From NCBI GenBank assembly GCA_038521865.1, contig JBCBKO010000006.1, positions 62,001-126,000 of the forward strand: 64,000 nt of DNA. Reading direction: 5' to 3'. The stretch's first letter is position 1. Each line of letters opens with the position of its first letter. A program made the translations under genes and the position numbers. Positions 51,812-60,314 of this stretch are shown here, piece by piece. The notes under the pieces were generated by a model. The model did not search any database. It had not been told where the DNA came from and saw only the letters and a program-made list of their open reading frames with translations. The stretch comes from CALBPI01 sp038521865. GTDB taxonomy: Bacteria > Pseudomonadota > Gammaproteobacteria > Steroidobacterales > Woeseiaceae.

Positions 51812-54532
51812 AGTAACACAAACCTTCGCCGCGCAGTGCGCTCGGCTCTGGCCCTCGGCGCTATTGCCGGTCTGGCTCAGGCGCCGGCTGCCCTCGCGCA
51901 GGACGATACCAAGGAGCTTGGTACCCAAGAGGTCACCGGGTCTCGCTTGTCTCGTGCCGATATCGAAACCGCTGTGCCGATCACCGTTATCGACCGTGAA
52001 GACATCGACCTGTCAGGTGACACCACGGTTGCAGAAGTTCTGCAGACGAGTGTCTTCAATAGCTTCGGCTCGTTCCGCGCAACCTCTGGTTTCGCAAACG
52101 GCCAGGCCTCAGTGAACGAAGTATCACTGCGTGGTCTTGGCTCTAACCGCACGCTGGTGCTTTTGGACGGCCGCCGCATCTCAGCGACGGGTGGTTCCGG
52201 TGGTGCCGCTCAGAACCTGAACCAGATTCCTCTGGCGATGGTAGAGCGCATCGAGATCCTGCGTGATGGCGCTTCCGCTATCTACGGCTCTGACGCGATC
52301 GCTGGCGTAATCAACGTCATCACGCGTCGTGACTACGACGGTCTGTCGCTGGACTACCAGCAGACATTCCCGGGTGACGGTGGTGACCTGACCCGTGCAG
52401 CGGCCACCCTCGGCGTAAGCTCGGCGAAAGGTAACATCTACTTCTCGGTATCAGCACTGACGGGTCGTCCGCAGTACTACCGTGACGTGGATTACACCGC
52501 TAACGCGACCGACTACGACGCAATTTCCTCCTTCGGCTTCCCGGCAACGGCAATCGGCGGCGGCACGACCTTCGTCGATCCGCGTTGTCCTGAAGATGTT
52601 GGCACCTCAACAGAGTTCCCGAACAGCTACCAGTGGGGCCTCTCGGGCGGTGACGTCTTCATCGGCCCAACCGGTCCTAACGGAGAAGCAGCGGTACGTT
52701 GCGGCTACAACTTCGCAGCCGACGTAATTTCGATTCCGCGTACTCGTGAGTACAGCGCACTGGTTAAAGGTTCTTACGACCTGTCACCGGATGTTCGCCT
52801 GAACGCACGTATCTCTGTCAACCAGCTAAACGCTGATACGCGTTTCGCGGGTACACCGGTCTCTGGTCCGTTCCCGACCATTCCTGCTTTCTTGCCGGAT
52901 GGTGTTACGCCGAACCCCGTCAACCCATGGCAGCAAGCTGGCCTTTCAGCACCTGCTGACTTCACGCTGTTGATTCGTACCGTTGCAAACGGTACGCGTG
53001 ACAACACCGTTGACGAAACCATGATTGACACCTGGTTCGGTCTCGAAGGCTCCAACGACTGGTTCGATGGCACCTTTAACTGGCAGGTTAACGCGCAGTT
53101 CAACCGTAACCAGACCGCAAACAACACGTTCAACCTGGTGAACAAAGAAGTACTTCAGAACCTGCTCGACACAGGTCAACTGGATGTCTTCGGAATCACC
53201 CCGGGTGGTCTGGACTTCGAACTGCAGCGTACGGCAAACCACACCGGTACGTACGACGCTGAGATCCACCGTCTGACACTCGACGGCATCGTCAACTTCG
53301 ATATGTTCGAAACGCCTTACGGGCCGGTTTCATGGGTATTCGGTTACGAGTTCAACGACACCGACTTCGATCAGCTGAACGACGTTGAATCCAACCGTGG
53401 CGTCATCGCTGGTTCTGCTGGTGGTGACAACATCTCTGAAGGTCGCGTTAACTACGGCTTCTTCTTCGAAACCGCGGTTCCGGTCCTCGAGACGTTCGAC
53501 GTCACGCTTGCTGGTCGTTACGAAACCTACAATGACGTAGGTATCGGCGGTCGCTTCACACCTTCTATCGGCCTCGCGTACCGTCCGATCGACAACCTGT
53601 TGATCCGCGGTACCTACAACGAGTCGTTCCGTGCTCCGGCATTCGACGAACTGTACGGCAACATCTCCGAAGGCTTCCCGGCTGGCATTGACCAGTACGG
53701 CGCGGCGATCGGCGTATCTCCGAACAGCTCTACGCAGTACCGTGCACTGACCGGTGGTAACCCGGAACTGGACGCTGAAGAAGGAAGCAGCTTCACGTTT
53801 GGTTTCGTCTACTCGCCGATCGATGGCCTGGATATCGACATCAGCTACTACAGCGTTGAGTTCGATAACTTCGTCACGACCAACACGTTGTTCCGTGAGT
53901 TCCAGCAGGAATTTGCTAACAACTGCCCGACCGGTCAGCCTGAGTCGTGCGTTGCGTTCGGCAGCAGCAGCTTCATTCCGTCGCCGAACATCAACCGTAA
54001 CCCGGATGGCACCGTCAACTTCATCTCGTTGCAGAGCAACAACTTTGAAGGCGTTGACACCACCGGTATCGACTTGTCTGTTGAATACCGTCTGACAACT
54101 GACGCGACCGGCGACTTCACCTTCGGTGTGGAAGCGGCTCAAGTGTTGACATACGAACAGCAGATCTTTGCTGACGACCCTGTCGTTGACCTTGCGGGCG
54201 AGATCGGCACGCCGGATCTGCGCATCAACCCGTACTTCAACTGGCGCTACGGTGACTTCACCGTCGGCGGTACCGGTCGTTACATCTCTGGTCACAGCGA
54301 GAATGTCGGTGGTCAGGATTTGGCCATCTCAAGCCACTTCGAGCTTGACCTTCAGGCGTCCTACAGCCTGCCATGGGATGGCCTCGTGACCGTCGGTATG
54401 CAGAACGTACTGGACGAAGAGCCAGAGCAGGCGGGTGAGCTGATCTACGGTTGGGAACCGTTTGACTTCTCGCTCTACCCGAACGCGATTCTCGGTCCTG
54501 TACCGTACGTGCGTTACCAGCAGAACTTCTAA
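51809..54532 (+). CDS. TonB-dependent outer-membrane receptor
   Basis: Protein of 907 residues. Signal peptide (1-31, ending ALAQ), a plug domain (VPITVIDREDI, VSLRGLGSNRTLVLLDGRRI, IEILRDGASAIYGSDAIAGVINVIT) and a 22-strand barrel ending in a C-terminal Phe. The sequence resembles receptors common in marine and Xanthomonas-like bacteria; the ligand is unknown. Codon use is unlike neighbouring genes, with many CGT, GGT and GTT codons, which points to high expression. A strong promoter, ribosome binding site and terminator surround it as a single-gene unit. Confidence 0.93.
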   Translation: MSNTNLRRAVRSALALGAIAGLAQAPAALAQDDTKELGTQEVTGSRLSRADIETAVPITVIDREDIDLSGDTTVAEVLQTSVFNSFGSFRATSGFANGQASVNEVSLRGLGSNRTLVLLDGRRISATGGSGGAAQNLNQIPLAMVERIEILRDGASAIYGSDAIAGVINVITRRDYDGLSLDYQQTFPGDGGDLTRAAATLGVSSAKGNIYFSVSALTGRPQYYRDVDYTANATDYDAISSFGFPATAIGGGTTFVDPRCPEDVGTSTEFPNSYQWGLSGGDVFIGPTGPNGEAAVRCGYNFAADVISIPRTREYSALVKGSYDLSPDVRLNARISVNQLNADTRFAGTPVSGPFPTIPAFLPDGVTPNPVNPWQQAGLSAPADFTLLIRTVANGTRDNTVDETMIDTWFGLEGSNDWFDGTFNWQVNAQFNRNQTANNTFNLVNKEVLQNLLDTGQLDVFGITPGGLDFELQRTANHTGTYDAEIHRLTLDGIVNFDMFETPYGPVSWVFGYEFNDTDFDQLNDVESNRGVIAGSAGGDNISEGRVNYGFFFETAVPVLETFDVTLAGRYETYNDVGIGGRFTPSIGLAYRPIDNLLIRGTYNESFRAPAFDELYGNISEGFPAGIDQYGAAIGVSPNSSTQYRALTGGNPELDAEEGSSFTFGFVYSPIDGLDIDISYYSVEFDNFVTTNTLFREFQQEFANNCPTGQPESCVAFGSSSFIPSPNINRNPDGTVNFISLQSNNFEGVDTTGIDLSVEYRLTTDATGDFTFGVEAAQVLTYEQQIFADDPVVDLAGEIGTPDLRINPYFNWRYGDFTVGGTGRYISGHSENVGGQDLAISSHFELDLQASYSLPWDGLVTVGMQNVLDEEPEQAGELIYGWEPFDFSLYPNAILGPVPYVRYQQNF

Positions 54533-54558
54533 GTTCTGGTCATTGCGTCGCAATGAGG

Positions 54559-54586
54559 AAGCGGGCCTTCGGGCCCGCTTTTTTTT
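54559..54586 (+). terminator. Strong Rho-independent terminator after the TonB receptor
   Basis: Stem GCGGGCC/GGCCCGC (54561-54567 and 54572-54578) with a stable TTCG loop, extended by AA/TT, is followed by eight T residues (54579-54586). It sits 28 bases after the receptor stop. Confidence 0.95.
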
Positions 54587-54645
54587 GCCCGGAATTTGCC
54601 GGCAGCAACGCTACAATACGACCAAACTGGGTAGTGATAGTTGGC

Positions 54646-55308
54646 ATGTCAGACTTTGCAATCGAACACCTCTTCGCCACGCCGATGGCCGCGGTCAGCT
54701 ACGAGCACTCGGAGACGCTGAACCCTAAACTGAAGGCACGAATTCTGGAGATGGAGGCCGATGGTGATCGCCATCGTGACACGGTCAAACGCGAATCACA
54801 GGGCGGACCGCTGTTCGAGAGTAACTTCGATCTCTTCAAGATCGATGATCCGTTGTTTCAAGAACTCGCCGCGTTTTGCCATCGAGCGGTATCCAGCGTC
54901 GTGGTACAGCTCAGTCGCATGGATGAGCGTCTTTTCCGAAGTCTCGAATTTCACTACGACGCCTGGTTTCACGTCTCGAGAAAGCACGCCTTCCAAGGGC
55001 TTCACAACCACCAGAACGCGAGCTGGTCAGGAATCTACTGTGTCGATCCAGGCGATGCCGACCCTAGTCAGCCTATGAGTGGGATGGTCCGGTTTCACGA
55101 CCCGCGACCCAACATTTTGATGTATGCCGATGGCGGGAATGAACATCTCAATGAACAGGTTCGCTACGGTTGCGTGGATCTGGCACACCAGCCGGGGCGA
55201 CTCACTATTTTTCCGTCTTACCTGATGCACGAAATATTCCCATACACGGGAGACAGACCGAGAATCGTTGTGGCCTTCAACTGTTCGATCCGTCCACCGA
55301 CGAATTGA
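54646..55308 (+). CDS. Putative 2OG-Fe(II) oxygenase
   Basis: Protein of 220 residues like the putative 2OG-Fe(II) oxygenases of the TIGR02466 type. The metal and co-substrate region is visible as LHNHQNASWSGIYCVDPGDA and the distal YLMHEIFPYTGDRPRIVVAFN, giving candidate His ligands and an Arg for 2-oxoglutarate. The ATG at 54646 begins the conserved N-terminus (FATPMAAVSYEH); the frame upstream runs through the terminator and is not coding. A TACAAT at 54612-54617 could be its -10 box. Such genes often lie beside TonB receptors; the substrate is unknown. Confidence 0.78.
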   Translation: MSDFAIEHLFATPMAAVSYEHSETLNPKLKARILEMEADGDRHRDTVKRESQGGPLFESNFDLFKIDDPLFQELAAFCHRAVSSVVVQLSRMDERLFRSLEFHYDAWFHVSRKHAFQGLHNHQNASWSGIYCVDPGDADPSQPMSGMVRFHDPRPNILMYADGGNEHLNEQVRYGCVDLAHQPGRLTIFPSYLMHEIFPYTGDRPRIVVAFNCSIRPPTN

Positions 55309-55314
55309 CCGCAG

Positions 55315-56454
55315 CTAGATTTCGAGACGCTTGATCTTCTCGACGAGGGTTGTGCGCTGCAAACCCAGCAGTTTTGCAGCTTTCGAGACCACACCATCGC
55401 TCATCGCCAACGCCTCCTCGATCAACGTGCGTTCGATCGATTCAATATGTTCGCGCAGACTCAGCCCATCCTCTGGCAAATCGATCGCTGCGGTGGCTCC
55501 ATCGCTCAATGGAAATCCATCGCGAGACGCCGCATCGAATTGCTCGCTGGGGTCGAGACCCGAAATCTCTGGCGGCAGGTCTGCCCGTCGAACAGTGGCA
55601 TGAGGTCGCACGACGATTAGCCGTTCTACGAGATTGGCGAGCTCCCTGACATTGCCGGGCCAGTCATAATCGCGTAGTGCGTCGATCGCATCATCAGCGA
55701 AACTGACACCAATCCCGTGTTTTCGCAGGCACCGGTGCACCATCTCATCGAGTAATGGAAGCACGTCCTCACGGCGCTTGCGCAGCGGCGTTATGTTCAG
55801 TTCAACAACGTTGAGTCGATAGTAAAGGTCTTCTCGAAATGCGTGCTCCGCGATTCTGGCTTCAAGATCGCGATGAGTTGCGGCTACAACTCGCACGTCG
55901 ACTGGAATGCTGCGTACGCCACCGACACGTTCGACAACGCGCTCCTGCAGAACACGCAGGAGCTTGACCTGCATCGACAACGGCATATCGCCGATCTCGT
56001 CAAGAAAGAGTGTGCCGTGGTCGGCCTGCTCGAAGCGTCCTTTGCGTAGCGCGGACGCGCCGGTGAACGCCCCCTTCTCGTGACCGAATAGCTCACTCTC
56101 GAGGAGATCTTGTGGAATAGCTCCGCAATTCACCGCAACAAATTCACCGGTACGTCCGGAGTTTTCGTGCAGCAACCTTGCCACCACCTCTTTTCCCGTA
56201 CCCGATTCGCCGGTGACCAAGACTGTCGCCGCCGAGGGAGCAACCTGATCGATCAATTGGCGCACGGTATTGCTGGCCTCACTGAGACCGATGAAGCGTG
56301 TGGGATCGGCCCCGCAAGCTAAGGATTTTTGCTGACGGACACGCTCGAGAAGCGTACCGAGCTCATTGAGATCGACAGGCCACTTGAGGTGGAATTTGTT
56401 GACCAGATTAGGAACCGCTGCCATTCGAGTCTCGTATGTGAACGATAGCAACAC
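55315..56454 (-). CDS. fleQ: FleQ, sigma-54-dependent flagellar master regulator (3' part after a frameshift)
   Basis: The longer piece of a split fleQ. It holds the end of the N-terminal FleQ domain (NLVNKFHLKWPVDLNELGTLL), the AAA+ domain with GESGTGKE, ESELFGHEKGAFTGA and LFLDEIGDMPL, and a Fis-type HTH (VSKAAKLLGLQRTTLVEKIKRL). FleQ activates flagellar class II genes with sigma-54. The apparent GTG start at 56454 is inside the interrupted N domain, not a real N-terminus. See the adjoining fragment at 56408-56689; dropping one G from the GGG at 56454-56456 would fuse the two into a normal-length FleQ. Confidence 0.85.
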   Translation of the reverse strand: MLLSFTYETRMAAVPNLVNKFHLKWPVDLNELGTLLERVRQQKSLACGADPTRFIGLSEASNTVRQLIDQVAPSAATVLVTGESGTGKEVVARLLHENSGRTGEFVAVNCGAIPQDLLESELFGHEKGAFTGASALRKGRFEQADHGTLFLDEIGDMPLSMQVKLLRVLQERVVERVGGVRSIPVDVRVVAATHRDLEARIAEHAFREDLYYRLNVVELNITPLRKRREDVLPLLDEMVHRCLRKHGIGVSFADDAIDALRDYDWPGNVRELANLVERLIVVRPHATVRRADLPPEISGLDPSEQFDAASRDGFPLSDGATAAIDLPEDGLSLREHIESIERTLIEEALAMSDGVVSKAAKLLGLQRTTLVEKIKRLEI

Positions 56455-56689
56455 CCGGTTGCTCGGCCTGCAGCCAGGTCTCGATATCGTGCGCAGATTC
56501 CTGCGAGAGACCGCGACCGAGGAACACGATTTCCAGCTCCCGGCTCACCGCATCGGGCCATGACTGATCATCGACAATCGTGACATTCGGGGTATCGAGA
56601 AATTCGATCATCCCACTCAGAGTCTCGGCGCTGGTGCGATCGGGGTCGATCACCAACACGGACCCTCCAATCCCTGAGGTCCAATTCAT
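56408..56689 (-). pseudogene. fleQ: fleQ 5' fragment (N-terminal receiver-like domain)
   Basis: About 93 codons from the ATG at 56689 encode the first half of the FleQ N domain (GSVLVIDPDRTSAETLSGMIEFL, VIFLGRG-like VFLGRGLSQESA). The frame stops at 56408, overlapping the 3' piece, which continues the same domain in another frame. If the frameshift is real, FleQ lacks a covalent regulatory domain; if it is an assembly or sequencing error, the gene is intact. Confidence 0.75.
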
Positions 56690-56798
56690 GCCTGCCCATC
56701 CCTGCTGGCGAATTAAAGTGGCGCACCCGAATCTGGCTACGCGGTCGTCGAGCATACCGCATGCTTAGGGCAATTTCCCAGCGCAGCCCGTAATTTTC

Positions 56799-56825
56799 TC
56801 AAGATTGGGCGAGACTCGCCGATAT
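56799..56825 (+). promoter_or_regulatory. Sigma-28 (FliA) promoter before the GGDEF-like gene
   Basis: TCAAGATT (56799-56806), an exact 11-base spacer, and GCCGATAT (56818-56825) match the FliA consensus TAAAGTTT-N11-GCCGATAA at 6 of 8 and 7 of 8 positions. It lies 41 bases before the ATG at 56867. Confidence 0.75.
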
Positions 56826-56866
56826 TTCCTTCGCGAGGGACTGTTACGGATGTACGGGCGGCACGG

Positions 56867-57955
56867 ATGAGCCTTGTAGATAAATTCATTGGACGCAAAA
56901 AGAGCGACCCGTCGAAGGCTGCGGGGACGAGTGTGACTGACGGCGCGCTCGACACGCTCGATAACATCTTACGCACAACCGGCGAGTTGTCTTTCCCGCT
57001 GGAGGACGAGGATCCCAGATTTCTCGATCTGTGCCGCGAGTACGCAAGACATGTCACCAATGGCGCACCTATCCTGGACGAGGGAATCGAAGAATCACAG
57101 GACGGCGAACGCCAGTGGGGACGCGTCAGAAAGTTCTTCCGAGAGCGTCGTCAGGCAGAGCACGACTTTGTGGCCAGCCGCACAGAGAGCTATCGCGAAC
57201 TGATCGAGGGCATGGTCGTAGCGCTCGCACAGATCGCCGATACGGAAGCCAACACCCAACGGAAAATCGAACATCACCTCAGTCACGTTTCAGGCGCGGC
57301 GGAGCGGGGAGACCTGAATGCCGTGCGTCGGTCGCTTTCCGAAGCGATTGCAGCCACGGCGGTCGCGTTTGAGCAACAGCGGACCAGTTTTGTGGCTCAA
57401 ATGGATGACACACAGAACAACCTCGTCCGACTGCGTGATGATTTTGCAAGCGCCAGAGAGTCCATGAAGCGCGACACGCTTACCGGCACGTTTAACGACG
57501 AGTCCTTCACGATCGCCCTCGAACAAGCGATCAAACTGGACTTCGTGCTGCAGCAACCTGTCGCCGTAGCCATCATCCATATTGAACGCTTTCAGGAAAT
57601 TATGACAAACAGCGGTTCTTCAGCCGCTGAAGAAGTGGTCTGTTCTGTTGCCGACTGCATGATGCGCTGTTTCGTTCGTCGCAGCGACACTGTAGCGACG
57701 CTCGGAGAAGGACGATTTGCAGTACTGCTCACCGACACCACAGAAGAGATGGCAGACACGCTGCTGCAGCGTTTGAAAACAATGGTCCGCGACACGGTTC
57801 GAATTCCGTACGCCCCTGCGACCGAGCAGGTTTCATGCGTGACGGGGCTCTCGATGCTCACATTTCAAGATGCCCCTGCAGACGTGATGCGGCGAGCGGC
57901 GGCACAGATTCCTGGCCGCGATCCGACCGGCAATTATCGCCAGCACACCGCCTAA
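56867..57955 (+). CDS. Degenerate GGDEF-domain protein (probable c-di-GMP receptor)
   Basis: Protein of 362 residues: a charged helical N-terminal region (about 1-195, coiled coil near 150-195) and a GGDEF fold (about 200-362) introduced by RDTLTG. The catalytic signature GG(D/E)EF is GEGRF (280-284), the metal-binding DxD region is changed to HIERF, and the usual ND is TN, so cyclase activity is unlikely. The inhibitory-site motif RxxD is kept as RRSD (271-274), with the standard five-residue gap, so c-di-GMP binding is plausible. A sigma-28 promoter precedes it, and its stop overlaps the promoter of pomA. Confidence 0.82.
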   Translation: MSLVDKFIGRKKSDPSKAAGTSVTDGALDTLDNILRTTGELSFPLEDEDPRFLDLCREYARHVTNGAPILDEGIEESQDGERQWGRVRKFFRERRQAEHDFVASRTESYRELIEGMVVALAQIADTEANTQRKIEHHLSHVSGAAERGDLNAVRRSLSEAIAATAVAFEQQRTSFVAQMDDTQNNLVRLRDDFASARESMKRDTLTGTFNDESFTIALEQAIKLDFVLQQPVAVAIIHIERFQEIMTNSGSSAAEEVVCSVADCMMRCFVRRSDTVATLGEGRFAVLLTDTTEEMADTLLQRLKTMVRDTVRIPYAPATEQVSCVTGLSMLTFQDAPADVMRRAAAQIPGRDPTGNYRQHTA

Positions 57956-57979
57956 AGTCCTGCTCGCGTAAGCCGCTAA
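57953..57979 (+). promoter_or_regulatory. Sigma-28 (FliA) promoter before pomA
   Basis: TAAAGTCC (57953-57960), 11 bases, then GCCGCTAA (57972-57979): 6 of 8 and 7 of 8 matches to the FliA consensus with ideal spacing. The -35 element shares its TAA with the stop codon of the GGDEF-like gene. Confidence 0.85.
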
Positions 57980-58035
57980 CCTGACACACGAGGTAAACCC
58001 TCGAAACGCGGCGTGTCCCACAGGGAGGAGAGTTC

Positions 58036-58794
58036 TTGGATCTCGCGACACTCATTGGTTTGATCGGTGCTTTCGGCGTGATTTTCGCCTCCATTTTCAT
58101 GGGAGGCAGCGCGGGAACGTTCGTAAATACACCGTCCCTGATTGTTGTCTTTGCTGGCACGTTTCTCGTCACGATGATGAAGTTCAGTCTTGGGCAGTTC
58201 CTTGGCGCAGCCAAGGTCGCAGTGAAAGCATTCATGTTCAAGCTGGCCACACCGCAGGAGTTGATCGAGAAGTCGGTTGAACTCGCCAAGTCAGCCAGAC
58301 AAGGTGGCATCCTCGCGCTTGAGGAAGCGGAGATCGAAGACGAGTTCATGCAAACCGGTGTGAACCTTCTGATCGACGGCCATCAGCCGGACATCGTTCG
58401 GGAAATGCTGACGAAGGACATGACCTTGACGCTGCAGCGCCATGAGGAGGGCCAGAACATCTTCAAGGCGATTGGGGACGTAGGCCCGGCTATGGGCATG
58501 ATCGGAACGCTGATTGGACTGGTGCAGATGCTTTCCGCCATGGACGATCCCAAGCAAATCGGGCCCGCTATGGCGGTGGCACTGCTGACTACCCTCTATG
58601 GCGCGATTCTCGCAAACATGTTCGCGCTTCCAGTCGCAGACAAACTCGCCTTGCGCAGTACCGAGGAAAAGGATCGCAAACGGCTGATCATTGATGCGCT
58701 GCTTGGGATCCAGGAAGGCCAGAACCCGCGGGTGATCGAGAGCATGCTCGAAGCCTATCTGCCAAAGTCCGCGCGCACTAAAGAAGAGAGCTAA
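58036..58794 (+). CDS. pomA: PomA, sodium-type flagellar stator subunit
   Basis: MotA/PomA-family membrane protein of 252 residues with four transmembrane helices. It matches PomA more than proton-type MotA: DLATLIGLIGAFGVI, KAFMFK, LALEEAEIEDEFMQTGVNLLIDGH, GDVGPAMGMIGTLIGLV and MAVALLTTLYGAILANM. The start is TTG at 58036, with GGAGGAG five bases upstream; no ATG fits. It follows a sigma-28 promoter and precedes pomB by six bases. Confidence 0.93.
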   Translation: MDLATLIGLIGAFGVIFASIFMGGSAGTFVNTPSLIVVFAGTFLVTMMKFSLGQFLGAAKVAVKAFMFKLATPQELIEKSVELAKSARQGGILALEEAEIEDEFMQTGVNLLIDGHQPDIVREMLTKDMTLTLQRHEEGQNIFKAIGDVGPAMGMIGTLIGLVQMLSAMDDPKQIGPAMAVALLTTLYGAILANMFALPVADKLALRSTEEKDRKRLIIDALLGIQEGQNPRVIESMLEAYLPKSARTKEES

Positions 58795-58800
58795 TCAGCC

Positions 58801-59679
58801 ATGGAAGAGGCGTCCAAACCTGATGAGGGAGGTGGCGTTCCCGCGTGGGTGATGACCTTCGCCGATCTGATGACGCTGCTGATGTGCTTTTTCGTACTGC
58901 TGCTTGCATTTTCGGAAATGGACGCGCAAAAGTTCAAGGAACTGTCCGGTTCGATGAAGAACGCATTCGGTGTGCAGGCCGAAATTGAGGCGCGCACCAT
59001 ACCGAAAGGGACCAGCGTCATCGCACGCGAGTTCAGTCCGGGCAAACCCCAACCCACGATCGTGAACGATATTCGTCAGTTCACCATTGATTCGAACAAG
59101 AACACGCTCGAGTTTGATGAAGACGACGACCGCAAGGAAGAACTGGAGCGCGAAGCTGAGCGTATCCGACAGGCGCTGAAGGCGGAAATTGTTGAAGGCT
59201 CTCTCGATCTGGTGACCGAGGACGACAAGATCATCATCCATATTCTGGAGAAAGCGTCTTTTCGCTCCGGTGACGATCGGGTACGCAAATCCTTTGAACC
59301 GACACTCGAGAAGATCGCCAATTTGCTGGTCGACTCAAACGGCACGTTGGAGGTAGCAGGCCACACCGACAGCATTCCGATCAATACGGCGAAGTTCCCG
59401 TCGAACTGGGCACTATCAACGAGCCGCGCGGTGTCCGTGGCTCACTTGCTGTTGGATAGCGCTCCGATCAATGGACAACGAATGACAGTTACGGGTCATG
59501 CGGACACACAGCCGCGCCGACCCAACGATACCCCGGAAAATCGCGCCGCAAATCGGCGTGTGGATTTGCGCATCGTTATTGGGGAAGACTCGATTTCTCC
59601 AAACGTAATCAGCGTTGAAGAACGAACCATGCAAATCGGAAGGGACCCGAATGAAGTCAATGAGGAGACTCTACAATGA
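58801..59679 (+). CDS. pomB: PomB, sodium-type flagellar stator subunit
   Basis: MotB-family protein of 292 residues. The single transmembrane helix carries the ion-binding Asp in WVMTFADLMTLLMCFFVLLL (Asp22), a PomB-like sequence. After an acidic linker (about 85-130) comes the OmpA-type peptidoglycan-binding domain: FRSGDDRV, VAGHTDSIPI, ALSTSRAVSVA, ENRAANRRVDLRI. The stop overlaps the PilZ start (ATGA). Confidence 0.94.
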   Translation: MEEASKPDEGGGVPAWVMTFADLMTLLMCFFVLLLAFSEMDAQKFKELSGSMKNAFGVQAEIEARTIPKGTSVIAREFSPGKPQPTIVNDIRQFTIDSNKNTLEFDEDDDRKEELEREAERIRQALKAEIVEGSLDLVTEDDKIIIHILEKASFRSGDDRVRKSFEPTLEKIANLLVDSNGTLEVAGHTDSIPINTAKFPSNWALSTSRAVSVAHLLLDSAPINGQRMTVTGHADTQPRRPNDTPENRAANRRVDLRIVIGEDSISPNVISVEERTMQIGRDPNEVNEETLQ

Positions 59680-60299
59680 GCCATGAAGCCGAACAGCTCA
59701 CCGAGCGCGAGATGCGACGCTCATTCCGAATTCGTGAGCACGCGTTTATCCGGGTTCGCGTTCTTGATGATGCGGAGTTTGCCGCGATCATTGAATCGCG
59801 TTCTCTGCGGCGACCTTCCGCCTTTGGCGACCATGCGCGCCTCGTGCAGCTTGAATCCCAGTTTCAAGAGGCATTCACACTTCTAGGAAATGCACCTCAG
59901 TCAGTGCGTCGCTGCCTCGAGACACTGAACGCAAAGCTCAATCTGCTTGTTGACGCGCAACCTGAGCGCAAATCACTGATCCGAGAATTGACCGAAGGCG
60001 AGGCACTGACCTGTGAGATTGGCGCTAGTGGTGTTCGGTTCGATCACGACGAACCACTGCCTGAAGGCGCGCGTTTGTTCTTGCAGGTTTTGCTCACGTC
60101 TGACAGACACTACCTCGAAACCGCGGCGACTGTGCGCCGGTGCCCTCACCCGCTTAACGATGACGCAACGCGACCGCATGGTATCGCAGCCGAGTTTGTG
60201 GGGTTCAGTGAAGCGGAGTCAGAACTACTGATCAAGCATCTGTTTCAACGCGAATCAGAAAGCCTGCGGATGCGCAGATTGAATGCAGATGACGATTAG
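59676..60299 (+). CDS. PilZ-domain protein, stator-linked
   Basis: Protein of 207 residues resembling the PilZ c-di-GMP receptor family. The RxxxR motif is RRSFR (residues 14-18) near the N-terminus. The second motif, usually D/N-x-S-x-x-G, is EIGASG here, so the key Ser is missing and binding may be altered. A helical middle (about 50-105) separates the halves. Translational coupling to pomB suggests it adjusts motor output, like a flagellar brake, but this is inference. Confidence 0.75.
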   Translation: MSHEAEQLTEREMRRSFRIREHAFIRVRVLDDAEFAAIIESRSLRRPSAFGDHARLVQLESQFQEAFTLLGNAPQSVRRCLETLNAKLNLLVDAQPERKSLIRELTEGEALTCEIGASGVRFDHDEPLPEGARLFLQVLLTSDRHYLETAATVRRCPHPLNDDATRPHGIAAEFVGFSEAESELLIKHLFQRESESLRMRRLNADDD

Positions 60300-60314
60300 T
60301 CGACGTAGATGCCG

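Noticed and set aside
53330..54295. 321-codon frame antisense to the TonB receptor
   Set aside because: It lies wholly opposite a clear receptor barrel and has a low-complexity Val/Arg/Asp composition created by the receptor's biased codons; no ribosome binding site or domain.
56454..56456. Programmed or phase-variable slippage in fleQ
   Set aside because: The tract is only three G; no slippery heptamer or stimulating structure is evident, so an indel or assembly error is more likely.
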